Shown: positions 53,201 to 62,636 of the stretch, piece after piece
Layout: each line of letters starts with the position of its first letter
Position numbering within the stretch: the first letter of the stretch is position 1
DNA from: Robiginitalea aestuariiviva
Lineage (GTDB): Bacteria; Bacteroidota; Bacteroidia; Flavobacteriales; Flavobacteriaceae
Direction: 5' to 3'
Assembly (NCBI RefSeq): GCF_029537735.1
Contig: NZ_JARPUQ010000001.1
Coordinates: 680,965 to 744,964 of the forward strand
DNA: 64,000 bases
Notes under the pieces: model-generated
The model's input: only the letters and a program-made list of their open reading frames with translations
The model's database searches: none
What the model was told of the DNA's origin: nothing
Position numbers and translations under genes: made by a program

Positions 53201-53228
53201 CGGGCCTCCCCTGAAAAGGGAAGGCCCG
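53201..53228 (-). terminator. Probable terminator after the DUF1080 operon
   Basis: CGGGCCT (53201-53207) pairs with AGGCCCG (53222-53228), with an inner CCCCT/AGGG extension. On the minus strand it is followed by TCTTAAATTTTAG, a poor T-tract. Confidence 0.5.
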
Positions 53229-53258
53229 CCGGTGGTTTTGAGGAGATCTAATCCCGGA

Positions 53259-54077
53259 TTACAATTCCCGGATCCAGATGTTCCGATAGCTTACCCGGCT
53301 ATTGTCTCCGTGGTCCTGCAGGCGCAACGGCCCCTTGCCATGCGGGGGGTTTTTGGGCCATCCGATATATGGGGTGGTGCCCTTAATCTCCACATGGTCC
53401 TGTACCAGTACCCCGTTGTGGATCACGGTCATGGTCCCGGATTTGATCTTCTCCCCGGCCTCGTTAAACTCCGGCATGTGGTAGATGATGTCGTACGTAT
53501 TCCAATCCCCCGTAGGCACTGAAGCCTTGGCCAGAGGAATGTGCTGCTTGTACAGGGAAGCCACCTGCCCGTTTACATAGGTGGGGTTGTCGTTGTTGTC
53601 CAGCACCTGTACCTCATAAAGGTCGTTCAGGAAAATCCCGCTGTTGGCCCGGCTCTGGTTTTCGCCCTGCACCTCGGCAGGGGAACGCCATTCGATGTGC
53701 AGCTGCACGTCCCCGAAATTCTGCCTGGTCTGGATGTCACCGGTCTTGTCGTTTACGGTCATACTGCCGTCTTCGTTCAGGTGCCAGGTCACTGCGCTGC
53801 TGTCGCGGGTCATGATCCACTGGTCAAACCCACTCCCGTCAAACAGCACAATGGCATCCGAAGGGGCGCCATTCTGGCCAAAGGGATCCACCGTGGGCGG
53901 CACAGGCTCGTAAAGCTCGGTCTGGGCCGGTTCAGTGGGCTCTTCCCCCTGGTATTCCTCATGGATGATCGCCTGGGGGGTGTCGGGAGGTGTCGGGGCA
54001 TCCGGCATTTCCGCTGTCTGGGGCTTACAGGAAGCCAGGACCAGCAGCCCGCACAAAGTCAAAAGTCTCAAAATCAT
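53259..54077 (-). CDS. DUF1080 (3-keto-disaccharide hydrolase-like) lipoprotein A
   Basis: 272 residues. Lipobox LASC with Cys17, an acidic Pro-rich linker to about 65, then one DUF1080 concanavalin-like domain: IVLFDGSGFDQW, DIQTRQNFGDVQLHIEWRSPAE, NSGIFLNDLYEVQVLD, and C-terminal PLRLQDHGDNSRVSYRNIWIREL. Recently studied DUF1080 proteins cleave 3-keto-glycosides by elimination/hydration. It probably acts at the cell surface or in the periplasm. It is the last gene of the isomerase-DUF1080-DUF1080 operon, 1 bp after the second DUF1080 gene. Confidence 0.9.
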   Translation of the reverse strand: MILRLLTLCGLLVLASCKPQTAEMPDAPTPPDTPQAIIHEEYQGEEPTEPAQTELYEPVPPTVDPFGQNGAPSDAIVLFDGSGFDQWIMTRDSSAVTWHLNEDGSMTVNDKTGDIQTRQNFGDVQLHIEWRSPAEVQGENQSRANSGIFLNDLYEVQVLDNNDNPTYVNGQVASLYKQHIPLAKASVPTGDWNTYDIIYHMPEFNEAGEKIKSGTMTVIHNGVLVQDHVEIKGTTPYIGWPKNPPHGKGPLRLQDHGDNSRVSYRNIWIREL

Positions 54078-54078
54078 A

Positions 54079-54840
54079 TTAAAGGGGTTTTATCTTAATA
54101 TTCCTGAAGGCCACAGGGTCTCCGTGGTCCTGTACCCCAAGCTTGCCGCTGGGGTATTTGCCAAAGCCTTCCCAGCCGGCAAATTTGGAGCCGGCCACCA
54201 TGGTGTCCCAGGCTTGATTGCCCAGGGGGAATTCCACGATCCGCGTCCCGTTCAGGTCTACCGAACCCTGCTGGTTGGCGTAATCCACCGTAATCACCAT
54301 CAGGTTCCATTCCCCAACCGGACGGGTCACATCCGCAGCCGGGGCCACCATGTCGTACAGGGCACCCGCCTGGTGGGTGGTACCGGCTTTGGCATCCGGG
54401 TGGCGCTGGTTATCCAGCACCTGGATTTCAGGGCCGGTCAGGTAAGGCTGGCCAAACTGCTCGCCTTCCTCTACCCCCCAAAAGACACCGCTGTTGCCGC
54501 CTTCGCCTATGCGCCATTCCAGGGAGAGGACAAAGTTGGTATAGGTACCTTCGGTAACCAGGTTGTAGTTGGCCCCCTGCGGGCGTTCTTCCGGCGGGGT
54601 AAACACCATGGCACCGTCTTCAATACTCCAGGTTTCGGGCACGCCCTCCTGGTTATAGCCTTTCCAACCCTCAAAAGAGGTACCGTCAAACAGGCTGATC
54701 CATTCCCCCGCTTCAGAAGCCTGGGCTTCCGCCATGGCGGGGGTTTCTTCGGCCGCCCCTTCTTTGGGTGCCTGCCTGCAGGCCGATTGCAGGCTAAGCA
54801 CGGCTGCGATACACAGCCCGATCCCTTGGCGCGCTCTCAT
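54079..54840 (-). CDS. DUF1080 (3-keto-disaccharide hydrolase-like) lipoprotein B
   Basis: 253 residues. Lipobox SAC with Cys21, then a DUF1080 domain: WISLFDGTSFEGWKGYNQEG, FVLSLEWRIGEGGNSGVFWGVEEGE, PEIQVLDNQRHPDAK, KLGVQDHGDPVAFRNIKIKPL. The two DUF1080 proteins differ clearly and probably have different substrates. Its start overlaps the isomerase gene stop by ATGA. Confidence 0.9.
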   Translation of the reverse strand: MRARQGIGLCIAAVLSLQSACRQAPKEGAAEETPAMAEAQASEAGEWISLFDGTSFEGWKGYNQEGVPETWSIEDGAMVFTPPEERPQGANYNLVTEGTYTNFVLSLEWRIGEGGNSGVFWGVEEGEQFGQPYLTGPEIQVLDNQRHPDAKAGTTHQAGALYDMVAPAADVTRPVGEWNLMVITVDYANQQGSVDLNGTRIVEFPLGNQAWDTMVAGSKFAGWEGFGKYPSGKLGVQDHGDPVAFRNIKIKPL

Positions 54841-55895
54841 GAGTCCTGCCCCAGGATTTTGCGCAGCATCTTCTCGTCGATGGCCCCTCCGGCAAAATCG
54901 TCGAAGGTTTTCTCGGTGGCCTCGATAATGTGGTCCTGGATAAAGGCGGCCCCTTCCCGGGCGCCCTGCTCCGGGCTCTTAATGCAGCATTCCCATTCCA
55001 GCACCGCCCAGACGTCGCATCCGTACTGGGTCAGTTTGGAGAAAATGGTGCCGAAGTCAATCTGCCCGTCCCCCGGGGAACGGTAGCGGCCGGCGCGGTC
55101 GCCCCAGTCGTTATAGCCGCCAAAGGCACCTTTTTTACCGGTGGGGTTAAACTCGGAGTCCTTCACGTGGAAGGCCTTGATAAATTCATGGTAATGATCG
55201 ATGTACTCAATATAATCCAGCTGCTGCAGCACAAAGTGGCTGGGATCGTACAGGATGTTTACCCGCGGGTGGTTGCCGGTGGCAGCCAGGAATCGCTCAA
55301 AGGTGTCTCCATCGTGCAGGTCTTCCCCTGGATGGATTTCGTAGCAAACGTCCACGCCCTCTTTGTCAAAATGGTCCAGGATGGGTTTCCAGCGCTTGGC
55401 CAGTTCCGAAAAACCCAATTCCACAAGCCCGGGCGGGCGTTGCGGCCAGGGGTGGAAGGTATGCCAGAGCAGGGCCCCGGAAAAGGTAGCGTGGGCGTTC
55501 AGCCCCAGGCGCCGGCTGGCCGTGGCCGCCTTTTTCATTACATCCACAGCCCATTCGGTACGGGCCTTGGGGTTGTTTTTATAGGCATCGGGGGCAAAAT
55601 TGTCGAACATCAGGTCATAGGCCGGATGCACAGCCACCAGTTGGCCCTGCAGGTGGGTGGAAAGCTCGGTGATTTCCAGCCCGTAGGATTGGATTTTACC
55701 TTTGAGTTCATCGCAGTAATCCTGGCTTTCGGCCGCCTTGTCCAGGTCGATCAGGAAGGATTCCCAGGTGGGAATCTGTATCCCTTTATACCCCAGGTCC
55801 GCAGCCCACTGGCACATGCCGTCCAGGCTGTTGAATGGCGCTTTGTTGTCTACAAACTGGGCCAGGAAAATAGCAGGCCCTTTAATTGTCTTCAT
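54837..55895 (-). CDS. Sugar phosphate isomerase/epimerase family TIM-barrel protein (cytoplasmic)
   Basis: 352 residues without a signal peptide. AP_endonuc_2/xylose-isomerase-like barrel with metal-ligand segments: VCYEIHPGEDLHDGDTFERFL, NILYDPSHFVLQQLDYIEYI, FHVKDSEFNPTGK and WAVLEWECCIKS. These enzymes bind a divalent metal and isomerise or epimerise free keto- or aldoses. It is the first gene of the operon with two DUF1080 genes, so a 3-keto-sugar is a likely substrate. The 5' region is shared with the divergent GMC gene. Confidence 0.9.
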   Translation of the reverse strand: MKTIKGPAIFLAQFVDNKAPFNSLDGMCQWAADLGYKGIQIPTWESFLIDLDKAAESQDYCDELKGKIQSYGLEITELSTHLQGQLVAVHPAYDLMFDNFAPDAYKNNPKARTEWAVDVMKKAATASRRLGLNAHATFSGALLWHTFHPWPQRPPGLVELGFSELAKRWKPILDHFDKEGVDVCYEIHPGEDLHDGDTFERFLAATGNHPRVNILYDPSHFVLQQLDYIEYIDHYHEFIKAFHVKDSEFNPTGKKGAFGGYNDWGDRAGRYRSPGDGQIDFGTIFSKLTQYGCDVWAVLEWECCIKSPEQGAREGAAFIQDHIIEATEKTFDDFAGGAIDEKMLRKILGQDS

Positions 55896-56089
55896 TGGGT
55901 TAGATTTTAGCGTTTTGGTTCATTGTCGGGCTGTCTGGCAGGCGGGAATCGAAAGCGGCAGTCGGGCGGGAATTCCCTAAGACCGATTGCCGAAAATGCC
56001 CTATATTTAGATTCGATGATCACAATGGGCGCCTACTCCTGTGCAGCGCTTATAAATATAGGAATTACCCAAGAATTAACCTTTTCGAA

Positions 56090-57796
56090 ATGGACCCCAA
56101 TTCAGAACAATACGACGCCATTGTAGTGGGTTCCGGCATAAGCGGGGGGTGGGCTGCCAAGGAACTCTGCGAGGCCGGGCTCAAAACCCTGGTGCTGGAA
56201 CGGGGCCGCATGGTCAAACACCTGGAAGACTACCCCACGGCCAATCAGGACGACTGGGACCTGCCCAACAGGAACCAACTGAGCCGCAAACAGCGGGCCG
56301 AATACCACAAGCAGCTGCGGGTGGGGTGGGCGCCCAGGCCGGATGTAGCGCACTTTTTTGTGAACGACCTGGAACACCCCTACCAGGAAACCAAACGCTT
56401 CGACTGGATACGCGGGTATCAGGTTGGGGGCCGTTCCCTGACCTGGGGCAGGCAAAGTTACCGCTGGAGCGACCTCGATTTTGAGGCCAACCTCAAGGAA
56501 GGCATTGGTGTGGACTGGCCGGTACGCTATGCGGACATTGCCCCCTGGTACGACAAAGTAGAACAATATATTGGCGTTAGCGGGGAAGCCCTGGGGCTGC
56601 CCCATCTGCCGGACGGGAAATTCCAGCCGCCCATGGACCTGAACTGCGTGGAGCGCGAATTCCAGGGTGCCCTGAAAGGCGCTTTCCCGGATGGCCGCCT
56701 GGTAACTATTGGCCGGGCTGCGCACATTACGGACCCGGAGTCCAGCCACCCCGGGCGCACCGCCTGTCAGTTCCGGGACCGATGCTGGCGCGGCTGCCCC
56801 TTTGGCGGGTATTTCAGCAGCAACTCCTGCACCCTGCCAGCGGCCGAACGTACGGGCAACCTCACCCTCCGGCCGGATTCCATTGTTCACGAAGTACTGT
56901 ACGACCAGGCCAGCGGCCTGGCTACCGGAGTGCGTGTGATTGACCGTGTGACCCAAGAAAAACTGGTTTTCAAAGCCAATATCGTCTTCCTATGCGCCTC
57001 GTCCATGGCTTCCGTAGGCATCCTGTTGCAATCCAAAAACGAGCGCTTCCCGGATGGGATCGGCAACAACCACGACCAGGTGGGCCGCAACATCATGGAC
57101 CACCACTACCAGCTGGGCGCCACGGCCAAGGTAGACGGGCATAAGGATTCCTACTATAAGGGCCGGCGGCCCAACGGCTTCTATATTCCGCGCTTTGTAA
57201 ACCTGGGCAAAGGGGCCGCGCAAAAAGAATACCTCAGGGGCTTTGGTTACCAGGGTTCCGCCAGCCGCGAAGACTGGAGTGCCGCTGTGGCCGAAATGGG
57301 CTATGGGGCAGACCTGAAAGCAGCCCTGATGGAACCCGGAGACTGGACTATTGGCGCCACCGGTTTCGGGGAGATGCTGCCCTACCACGACAACCGGGTA
57401 ACGCTAAGCCAAACCGAAAAGGATTCCTGGGGCCTGCCCCAACTGGATTTCGATGTGGAATTCAAAGAAAACGAATACCGGATGCGGGAAGACATCCTCC
57501 GCCAGATCGTAAGCATGTTTGAAGCCGCGGGCTATCGGGACATCCGCACCTATGAGCGGGAAACCGGACCGGGCCTGGGCATCCACGAAATGGGCGGCGC
57601 CCGTATGGGCAAAGACCCGAAGACTTCGGTGGTAAACCGCTTTAACCAGGTGCACGATGTACCCAACCTCTATATTACCGACGGGGCTTTTATGAGTTCC
57701 GCCAGTTGTGTGAACCCCTCCCTTACCTATATGGCCTTTACGGCCCGTGCGGCAAACCACGCCGCCGAACAATATAAGGCAGGGGCATTCAGTTAA
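56090..57796 (+). CDS. GMC family FAD oxidoreductase
   Basis: 568 residues. FAD-binding VVGSGISGG (12-20). The C-terminal GMC_oxred_C has catalytic His499 in GIHEMGGARMG and Asn542 in SCVNPSLTYMAF. A cysteine-containing stretch CQFRDRCWRGCPFGGYFSSNSC sits in the middle. Family members oxidise sugar hydroxyls; related bacterial enzymes make 3-keto-sugars. No signal peptide is seen and no gluconate-dehydrogenase-type small subunit lies next to it. A close paralogue begins at 63840. It is divergent from the isomerase-DUF1080 operon and followed by an ASCH gene. Confidence 0.93.
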   Translation: MDPNSEQYDAIVVGSGISGGWAAKELCEAGLKTLVLERGRMVKHLEDYPTANQDDWDLPNRNQLSRKQRAEYHKQLRVGWAPRPDVAHFFVNDLEHPYQETKRFDWIRGYQVGGRSLTWGRQSYRWSDLDFEANLKEGIGVDWPVRYADIAPWYDKVEQYIGVSGEALGLPHLPDGKFQPPMDLNCVEREFQGALKGAFPDGRLVTIGRAAHITDPESSHPGRTACQFRDRCWRGCPFGGYFSSNSCTLPAAERTGNLTLRPDSIVHEVLYDQASGLATGVRVIDRVTQEKLVFKANIVFLCASSMASVGILLQSKNERFPDGIGNNHDQVGRNIMDHHYQLGATAKVDGHKDSYYKGRRPNGFYIPRFVNLGKGAAQKEYLRGFGYQGSASREDWSAAVAEMGYGADLKAALMEPGDWTIGATGFGEMLPYHDNRVTLSQTEKDSWGLPQLDFDVEFKENEYRMREDILRQIVSMFEAAGYRDIRTYERETGPGLGIHEMGGARMGKDPKTSVVNRFNQVHDVPNLYITDGAFMSSASCVNPSLTYMAFTARAANHAAEQYKAGAFS

Positions 57797-57813
57797 TAGC
57801 TTATAGGCATGCT

Positions 57814-58272
57814 ATGAAAAATAAATCTGCAAAACGGCTTTGGGGGGACTTCCTGGACCACCACCTGGAATACGCCTTTGCATCCGAACCCCGGGTGGAA
57901 CACTTTGGCGACACTCCCGAAATTGCAAACACCTGCCTGGATCTGGTGATGAAAGGCCGCAAGCGCGCCACAACCCCATCCCTGCTGGGGTTGCAGTGCC
58001 GCAAGGAACCCCTGCCCAAAATCGGGGACTTTACTATCCTGACCAATTGGGAAGGGGAGGCCAAATGCATTGTGCGCACAGTTGGGGTACGCCTGAAACC
58101 CTTTTTCAGCATCCACGCTTCTTACGCCAAGCTGGAAGGGGAAGGCGACGGCTCCCTGGACTATTGGAAAAAAACGCATTGGGACTACTACACCCGGGAA
58201 CTGGAACCCTTTGGAAGGGTGCCCCGCGAAAGTATGATCGTAGTCTGTGAGATTTTCGACAAGGTGTACTAA
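57814..58272 (+). CDS. ASCH domain protein
   Basis: 152 residues. ASCH fold: MKGRKRATTPSLLGLQ, PKIGDFTILTNWEGEAKCIVRTVGVRLKPF, GDGSLDYWKKTHWDYYTRELEPFG. It is a PUA-like domain that may bind RNA; some members have amidohydrolase activity on N4-acetylcytidine. It starts 17 bp after the GMC gene; a functional link to sugar oxidation is not evident. Confidence 0.9.
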   Translation: MKNKSAKRLWGDFLDHHLEYAFASEPRVEHFGDTPEIANTCLDLVMKGRKRATTPSLLGLQCRKEPLPKIGDFTILTNWEGEAKCIVRTVGVRLKPFFSIHASYAKLEGEGDGSLDYWKKTHWDYYTRELEPFGRVPRESMIVVCEIFDKVY

Positions 58273-58490
58273 CCCAAGGATTTGTAACCGCAGCGGCTGG
58301 CCATTGTACGCGGTTTAACGCCAGGTTACGCAAGGGGGCTACCCCCCCCACCCCTGTTTCAAGGTAATACCCCACCCTGCAAGTGCCCATCAGCCGGAAT
58401 AAAATCTAACGGCCACCCCATGGGGTTTTTCACTCCCGGCACGAACAGGACAGCGAATGCCTCTCCCATTCTTAAATGCACAATTCTTCA

Positions 58491-58521
58491 AATAAAAAAA
58501 CCCGGCCAATAGCCGGGTTTT
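58491..58521. terminator. Terminator after the Gfo/Idh/MocA gene
   Basis: AAAACCCGGC (58497-58506) pairs with GCCGGGTTTT (58512-58521) around CAATA; on the minus strand a run of T follows (58500-58494). It ends the minus-strand sugar operon. Between it and the ASCH gene (58273-58490) I see no gene; a weak ACCCCATGGGGT-TTTT hairpin at 58415-58430 may end the + strand transcript. Confidence 0.85.
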
Positions 58522-58540
58522 CTCATTCCTTTTTATGGGA

Positions 58541-59677
58541 TTAATCCAGATCTACCCAAACGTTGCCCCCTTTGTGGGAGGCTACGGTAGCCTCGATGAA
58601 ATTAAGGCCGCGGACCCCGTCCTCCATGGTCGGAAATTCCCCGTCGTTGTAGGTCTCCCCACGGATGGCCCGTGCGGCGCCCCGGTAGATGTTCCCCATG
58701 GCGTCAAAGATCCCTTCCGGGTGCCCGGCGGGGAGTTTGCTGCCATCCAGGGAAAGCACTGAGTTATACGCGTGGCCCGGTTTGTACACCTGTACCGGCT
58801 CGGTATCGCTAAGCACATAGAGGAAATTCGGGCGTTCCTGCTCCCAGCGGAAGCCGGCCTTTTCCCCATAAATGGTAATAGCCAGCCCGTTTTCTTCCCC
58901 AGTAGCCACCTGGCTGGAACGGAGCACGCCTTTCACGTGCTCGCCCAGGCGCAACAGGCAGGTGCCATCCACATCCATCACGTTGTCCTCGTACAGGTAG
59001 TTAAAGTCGCATAGCAGCGACTTTACCTTGAGGCCCGTGGTGAATTCAATCATGTTGAAGGCGTGTACACCGATGTCTCCCATACAGGAACTGATCCCCG
59101 CTTTCTTGGGGTCCAGACGCCATACGGTACTGCGCTTAGCCTTGTCGTGGATAATGGGGTTAATCCAACCCTGATAATAGCGCGCGTCCACCTTGTGGAT
59201 CTTGCCCAGGAATCCCGCCTTGATCATCTCGCGCATCTGGCGCACCATGGGATAGCCCGTATACGTATGCGTCACGGCAAAGACCTTTCCGGACTTCTTG
59301 TGGAGGTCCTGCAGGATTTTGGCCTCTTCATACGTGGTGGTCATCGGCTTCTCGCAAATCACATTAAAGCCGTTTTCCAGTAAGGCTTTGGCCATCGGGA
59401 AATGCAGGAAGTTCGGGGTTTGGATCGAACAGACCTGCATCCGCTCGGATTCCGGCAGCTTCATCTCCTCGGCAATGAGGGTGTCCAGGTCCGGGTAAAT
59501 CCGGTTGGTGGCAATGCCGAGTTCCCGGGCAAAGGCCAGGCTGGCCTCAAGGTCCGGGTTAAATACGGCCCCGACGATCTCGTAACAGTCATACATGTGG
59601 GCGGCTACCCGGTGCAGCACACCAATAAGGGAGTCGCCTCCTCCTCCTAATATTCCTAATCTGATTTTTTGCGGCAT
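58541..59677 (-). CDS. Gfo/Idh/MocA family NAD(P)-dependent dehydrogenase
   Basis: 378 residues. Rossmann fold with GILGGGGDSLIG near the N-terminus, EKPMTTTYEEA (catalytic-region EKP), and C-terminal substrate domain with MGDIGVHAFNMIEFTTGL (GxxxDxGxH-type His). Family members oxidise or reduce sugars and inositols at one carbon; in 3-keto-glycoside loci they interconvert hydroxyl and keto at C3. It is the last gene of a five-gene minus-strand operon and lies 27 bp after the MFS gene. Confidence 0.93.
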   Translation of the reverse strand: MPQKIRLGILGGGGDSLIGVLHRVAAHMYDCYEIVGAVFNPDLEASLAFARELGIATNRIYPDLDTLIAEEMKLPESERMQVCSIQTPNFLHFPMAKALLENGFNVICEKPMTTTYEEAKILQDLHKKSGKVFAVTHTYTGYPMVRQMREMIKAGFLGKIHKVDARYYQGWINPIIHDKAKRSTVWRLDPKKAGISSCMGDIGVHAFNMIEFTTGLKVKSLLCDFNYLYEDNVMDVDGTCLLRLGEHVKGVLRSSQVATGEENGLAITIYGEKAGFRWEQERPNFLYVLSDTEPVQVYKPGHAYNSVLSLDGSKLPAGHPEGIFDAMGNIYRGAARAIRGETYNDGEFPTMEDGVRGLNFIEATVASHKGGNVWVDLD

Positions 59678-59704
59678 GGATCTTGGATTCTGATTTTTAT
59701 GTGA

Positions 59705-60922
59705 TTAATCGTGTTTGATTCGTTTTTCTTCCAGTTTGTTGCGCATGGCAAAGAGGATCCCGAAAAGGACTATCAGGATTACCGGCAGCCACATGATATT
59801 CCCCAGGGTAGCCTGCCCGGCCACCAGGTCTGCAGCCTGCTCATCCACCCCGGATTCCAGGGCAGCCGTCCTCTCGGCATCCAGGGTATTGCCGATCAGC
59901 GGCAGGGAAACCCCCGTGATCAGCATCCCGAATCCGCCGATAATGGACATCCCCAGGGCACCGGTTTTATGCCTGTACTCGCTTATAAAGCCCACCATGG
60001 TTGGCCAGAAATACATGACCCCCAGGGAGAACAGGATGGCCGCAACGTATACCATGCCTCCGGTAGCCTGAGACAACAGGAAGAGGGCCAGGGTGGCAAC
60101 CACGGATGAAATCAGCAATACCCCGATGGGGTTCAGTTTGTGGATGATGGGGCCGGCAAAATAGCGCCCTACCGCCATCAGGCCGGTCACAATGGCCAGG
60201 ATGATCAGGGGCGGTGCGCCAGCGGCGCCCAGCAGGCGCTCAATAAACTGCCCTGTACCCAGTTCTGTGGTAGCCGTCAGGCCCATACAGATCAGCATAA
60301 ACAGGAACAGGGGGGTGAACATGGATTTGATATTCATGCTCAGGTCGGATTCGATATTTTCGGCCTTGGGGAATTTCTGCCCCAGGATCAGGTAGCCGTA
60401 AATCAGGGTCGGGATGATCATAATGGCGATCTGCAACTGCCAGGACCAGCTCAGGCTGCCCATCAGCTGCCCCAGCAGGGCCCCGATCACGATCCCCCCG
60501 GGGAACCACACGTGAAACTTGTTGAGCATGGTGGTTCGATTGGTGGTATACATATCGGCAATAAGCGGGTTACAGGCCGCCTCTACCGCCCCGTTGGCAA
60601 GGCCTACAAAGAAGGTAGACACCAACAGGGGTACAAAACTCTTGGCCACAATGGTCAGGACCAGCCCCAGTAGGTGGCAGACAAAGGCCACCCAGAGGAT
60701 GGGTTTGGGACCGACTTTGGGATAAATAAGCCCGCCGATAATCATGGCTACCGGAAACCCGTAGAAGGCCATGGAGTTCATCCAGCCCAACTGGGTGTCG
60801 TTAAAGCCGAAATCGACGATGAGCTCTTCCATGATGCCCGCCCTCAGGGCAAAGGTCATGGCCGTTACGATGAGCGCAACGCAGCTGGCCAGGAATAGCC
60901 GGTTTTTGTTGATGTCTTTCAT
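59705..60922 (-). CDS. MFS transporter (sugar-type)
   Basis: 405 residues, twelve membrane helices. MFS features: FGFNDTQLGWMNSMAFYGFPVAMIIGGLIYPKVGPKPILW in the first half. It probably carries a monosaccharide or small glycoside across the inner membrane. No SusC/SusD genes are present in the locus, so outer-membrane entry may be by porins or use genes beyond the window. Confidence 0.9.
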   Translation of the reverse strand: MKDINKNRLFLASCVALIVTAMTFALRAGIMEELIVDFGFNDTQLGWMNSMAFYGFPVAMIIGGLIYPKVGPKPILWVAFVCHLLGLVLTIVAKSFVPLLVSTFFVGLANGAVEAACNPLIADMYTTNRTTMLNKFHVWFPGGIVIGALLGQLMGSLSWSWQLQIAIMIIPTLIYGYLILGQKFPKAENIESDLSMNIKSMFTPLFLFMLICMGLTATTELGTGQFIERLLGAAGAPPLIILAIVTGLMAVGRYFAGPIIHKLNPIGVLLISSVVATLALFLLSQATGGMVYVAAILFSLGVMYFWPTMVGFISEYRHKTGALGMSIIGGFGMLITGVSLPLIGNTLDAERTAALESGVDEQAADLVAGQATLGNIMWLPVILIVLFGILFAMRNKLEEKRIKHD

Positions 60923-60961
60923 AGTGGATGTTTGTTTAGTTGAAGGGTTTAAGATATAAAA

Positions 60962-62170
60962 TTATGGATGATAGTTCACTTTCTCATTGCGGAAGAAGAG
61001 GATAAACAGCAGCAGCACCAGATAGGCAAACCCCGCCGGATACAGCCATATGGTGTCCCATAGATGGCCGCCCTCTTCCAAGTAGTGGTCTACGATAACC
61101 CCGGATACCCGGTAGCCGATGAGCATCCCCACCCCGTAGGTGGCCAGGGTAATCAGGCCCTGGGCGGAACTCCGGATTTTTTCACCGGCCTTCACATCGG
61201 TATAGATCTGCCCGGACACAAAAAAGAAGTCGTAACAGATGCCGTGCAGGATAATCCCCCCAAAGAGCATCCAGGCGCCCGAACCGGCATCGCCCATGGC
61301 AAACAGGGTGTAGCGCAGGCCCCAGGCCAGCATGCCCGCAATCAGGGTCCATTTCAGCCCAAAACGGTTCAGAAATACCGGCAACAGGAGCATAAAGAGG
61401 ACTTCCGAGATCTGGCCAATGGCCATGTTTCCGGCTGCGTTGGCCATTCCCACTTCATTGAGGAAGGGGTTGGCAAAGCTGTAATAAAATGCCAGCGGGA
61501 TACAGATTAGTACACTGGAAAGCAGGAAGACCAGGTAATTCCGGGCCTTGAGCAACCGCAGGGCATCCAACCCCACAATGCGGGCCAGGGTAACTTTTTC
61601 ACCCTTGGCGCCAGGAGGCGTTTCGGGCAGCGTAAATGAAAACAATCCCAGAACCAGGGAGCTTCCTGCCCCCAGGATAAATGTGTATTGCAGTAATTCC
61701 CGTCCTTCCCACTGCAGCACATAGCCTATGAGCATCCCGGCCGCAATCCAGCCTACCGTACCCCACACCCGTACCCGGGCAAACTGGGCAGAAGGGTCGT
61801 GCATCTGATGGAAGGCCACGCTGTTGGCCAGGGCCAGGGTGGGCATATACAGCACCATATAGGCCAGCAGTAAGGGATAAAAGGCAACGAAATCCTCAGC
61901 CACCCCAATGCGGTAGAGCAAATACGCCCCGGCCAGATGGATCAGGCCCAGGAGTTTCTGTGCCTGGAAATACCGGTCTGCGATCAGGCCTACAATAAAG
62001 GGAGCAAGGATGGCCCCCCAGGCCTGGGTCATGTAGGCGGTACCGATCTCACCCCCGCCGGAACCCAGGGCGCGCCCCATATAGGTCCCCATGGTTACAA
62101 ACCAGCTGCCCCAAACAAAGAATTCGAGGAACATCATCAGGGAAAGCTGGATGGTGATTCGGCGTTTCAT
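60962..62170 (-). CDS. Nucleoside:H+ symporter-like MFS permease (NupG family)
   Basis: 402 residues, twelve helices. N-terminal LSLMMFLEFFVWGSWFVTMGTYMG, QAWGAILAPFIVGLIADRYF and FARVRVWGTVGWIAAGMLIGY are typical of the NHS/NupG family. Bacteroidota members in sugar loci may carry other substrates than nucleosides. It is one gene of a close-packed cluster: the DinB gene ends 1 bp upstream of it, and the next MFS gene starts 39 bp on. Confidence 0.88.
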   Translation of the reverse strand: MKRRITIQLSLMMFLEFFVWGSWFVTMGTYMGRALGSGGGEIGTAYMTQAWGAILAPFIVGLIADRYFQAQKLLGLIHLAGAYLLYRIGVAEDFVAFYPLLLAYMVLYMPTLALANSVAFHQMHDPSAQFARVRVWGTVGWIAAGMLIGYVLQWEGRELLQYTFILGAGSSLVLGLFSFTLPETPPGAKGEKVTLARIVGLDALRLLKARNYLVFLLSSVLICIPLAFYYSFANPFLNEVGMANAAGNMAIGQISEVLFMLLLPVFLNRFGLKWTLIAGMLAWGLRYTLFAMGDAGSGAWMLFGGIILHGICYDFFFVSGQIYTDVKAGEKIRSSAQGLITLATYGVGMLIGYRVSGVIVDHYLEEGGHLWDTIWLYPAGFAYLVLLLFILFFRNEKVNYHP

Positions 62171-62171
62171 C

Positions 62172-62621
62172 TTATTCGGCCCGCTTGTAGTGGATGTAGT
62201 CCAGCACCGGGGGCTGTATCCCTGCCCCGCGCAGAAGAGCCAGGATCTGGGCCCTGTGATGGGTGCCGTGGTTGATCATATGAAAAAGGATATCCTGCAG
62301 GCTGTTGGAAAATTGCCTGCCCTCTGAATTCTCATAGGAAATGCGCCGGTCAAAATGTGTAGCCTGGGTAAGGATCTCAAAGGAATTGCGTTGGTTTTCA
62401 TAGTGCAGATCCGCCCAGCCGGCCGGGTCCTGTTCAAACCAGGCATCGTACCGCGGGGGCTCTTCTGCAATGCGCGCATTCCAGATGTGGTGGGCATTGA
62501 GCACATGGGAAAACAGGGAAGTAAAACCCTCCGGAACCGCCCCGGCCCCGGAGTGCACTTCCATGAGTTGCTTGTTGGCGTAAAAATTGTAGTCAAACAA
62601 CTGTTGAAAAAAGGCTTTCAT
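62172..62621 (-). CDS. DinB family protein
   Basis: 149 residues, no signal peptide. Four-helix DinB bundle with histidines in LFSHVLNAHHIWNARI and HMINHGTHHRAQILALLRGAG, matching the three-His metal site. Possibly a thiol-dependent transferase or isomerase. It lies between the TIM-barrel gene and the NupG-like gene in the same direction, 15 bp after the former. Confidence 0.92.
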   Translation of the reverse strand: MKAFFQQLFDYNFYANKQLMEVHSGAGAVPEGFTSLFSHVLNAHHIWNARIAEEPPRYDAWFEQDPAGWADLHYENQRNSFEILTQATHFDRRISYENSEGRQFSNSLQDILFHMINHGTHHRAQILALLRGAGIQPPVLDYIHYKRAE

Positions 62622-62636
62622 CCCCCATGGATTGCA

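Noticed and set aside
56237-58272. ASCH gene as half of a toxin-antitoxin or RNA-based defence unit
   Set aside because: No partner gene; neighbours are sugar oxidation genes and the ASCH protein is an ordinary single-domain member.
58273-58490. Possible small gene or decayed gene after the ASCH gene
   Set aside because: No frame with start and sensible composition; only a weak hairpin near 58415-58430.
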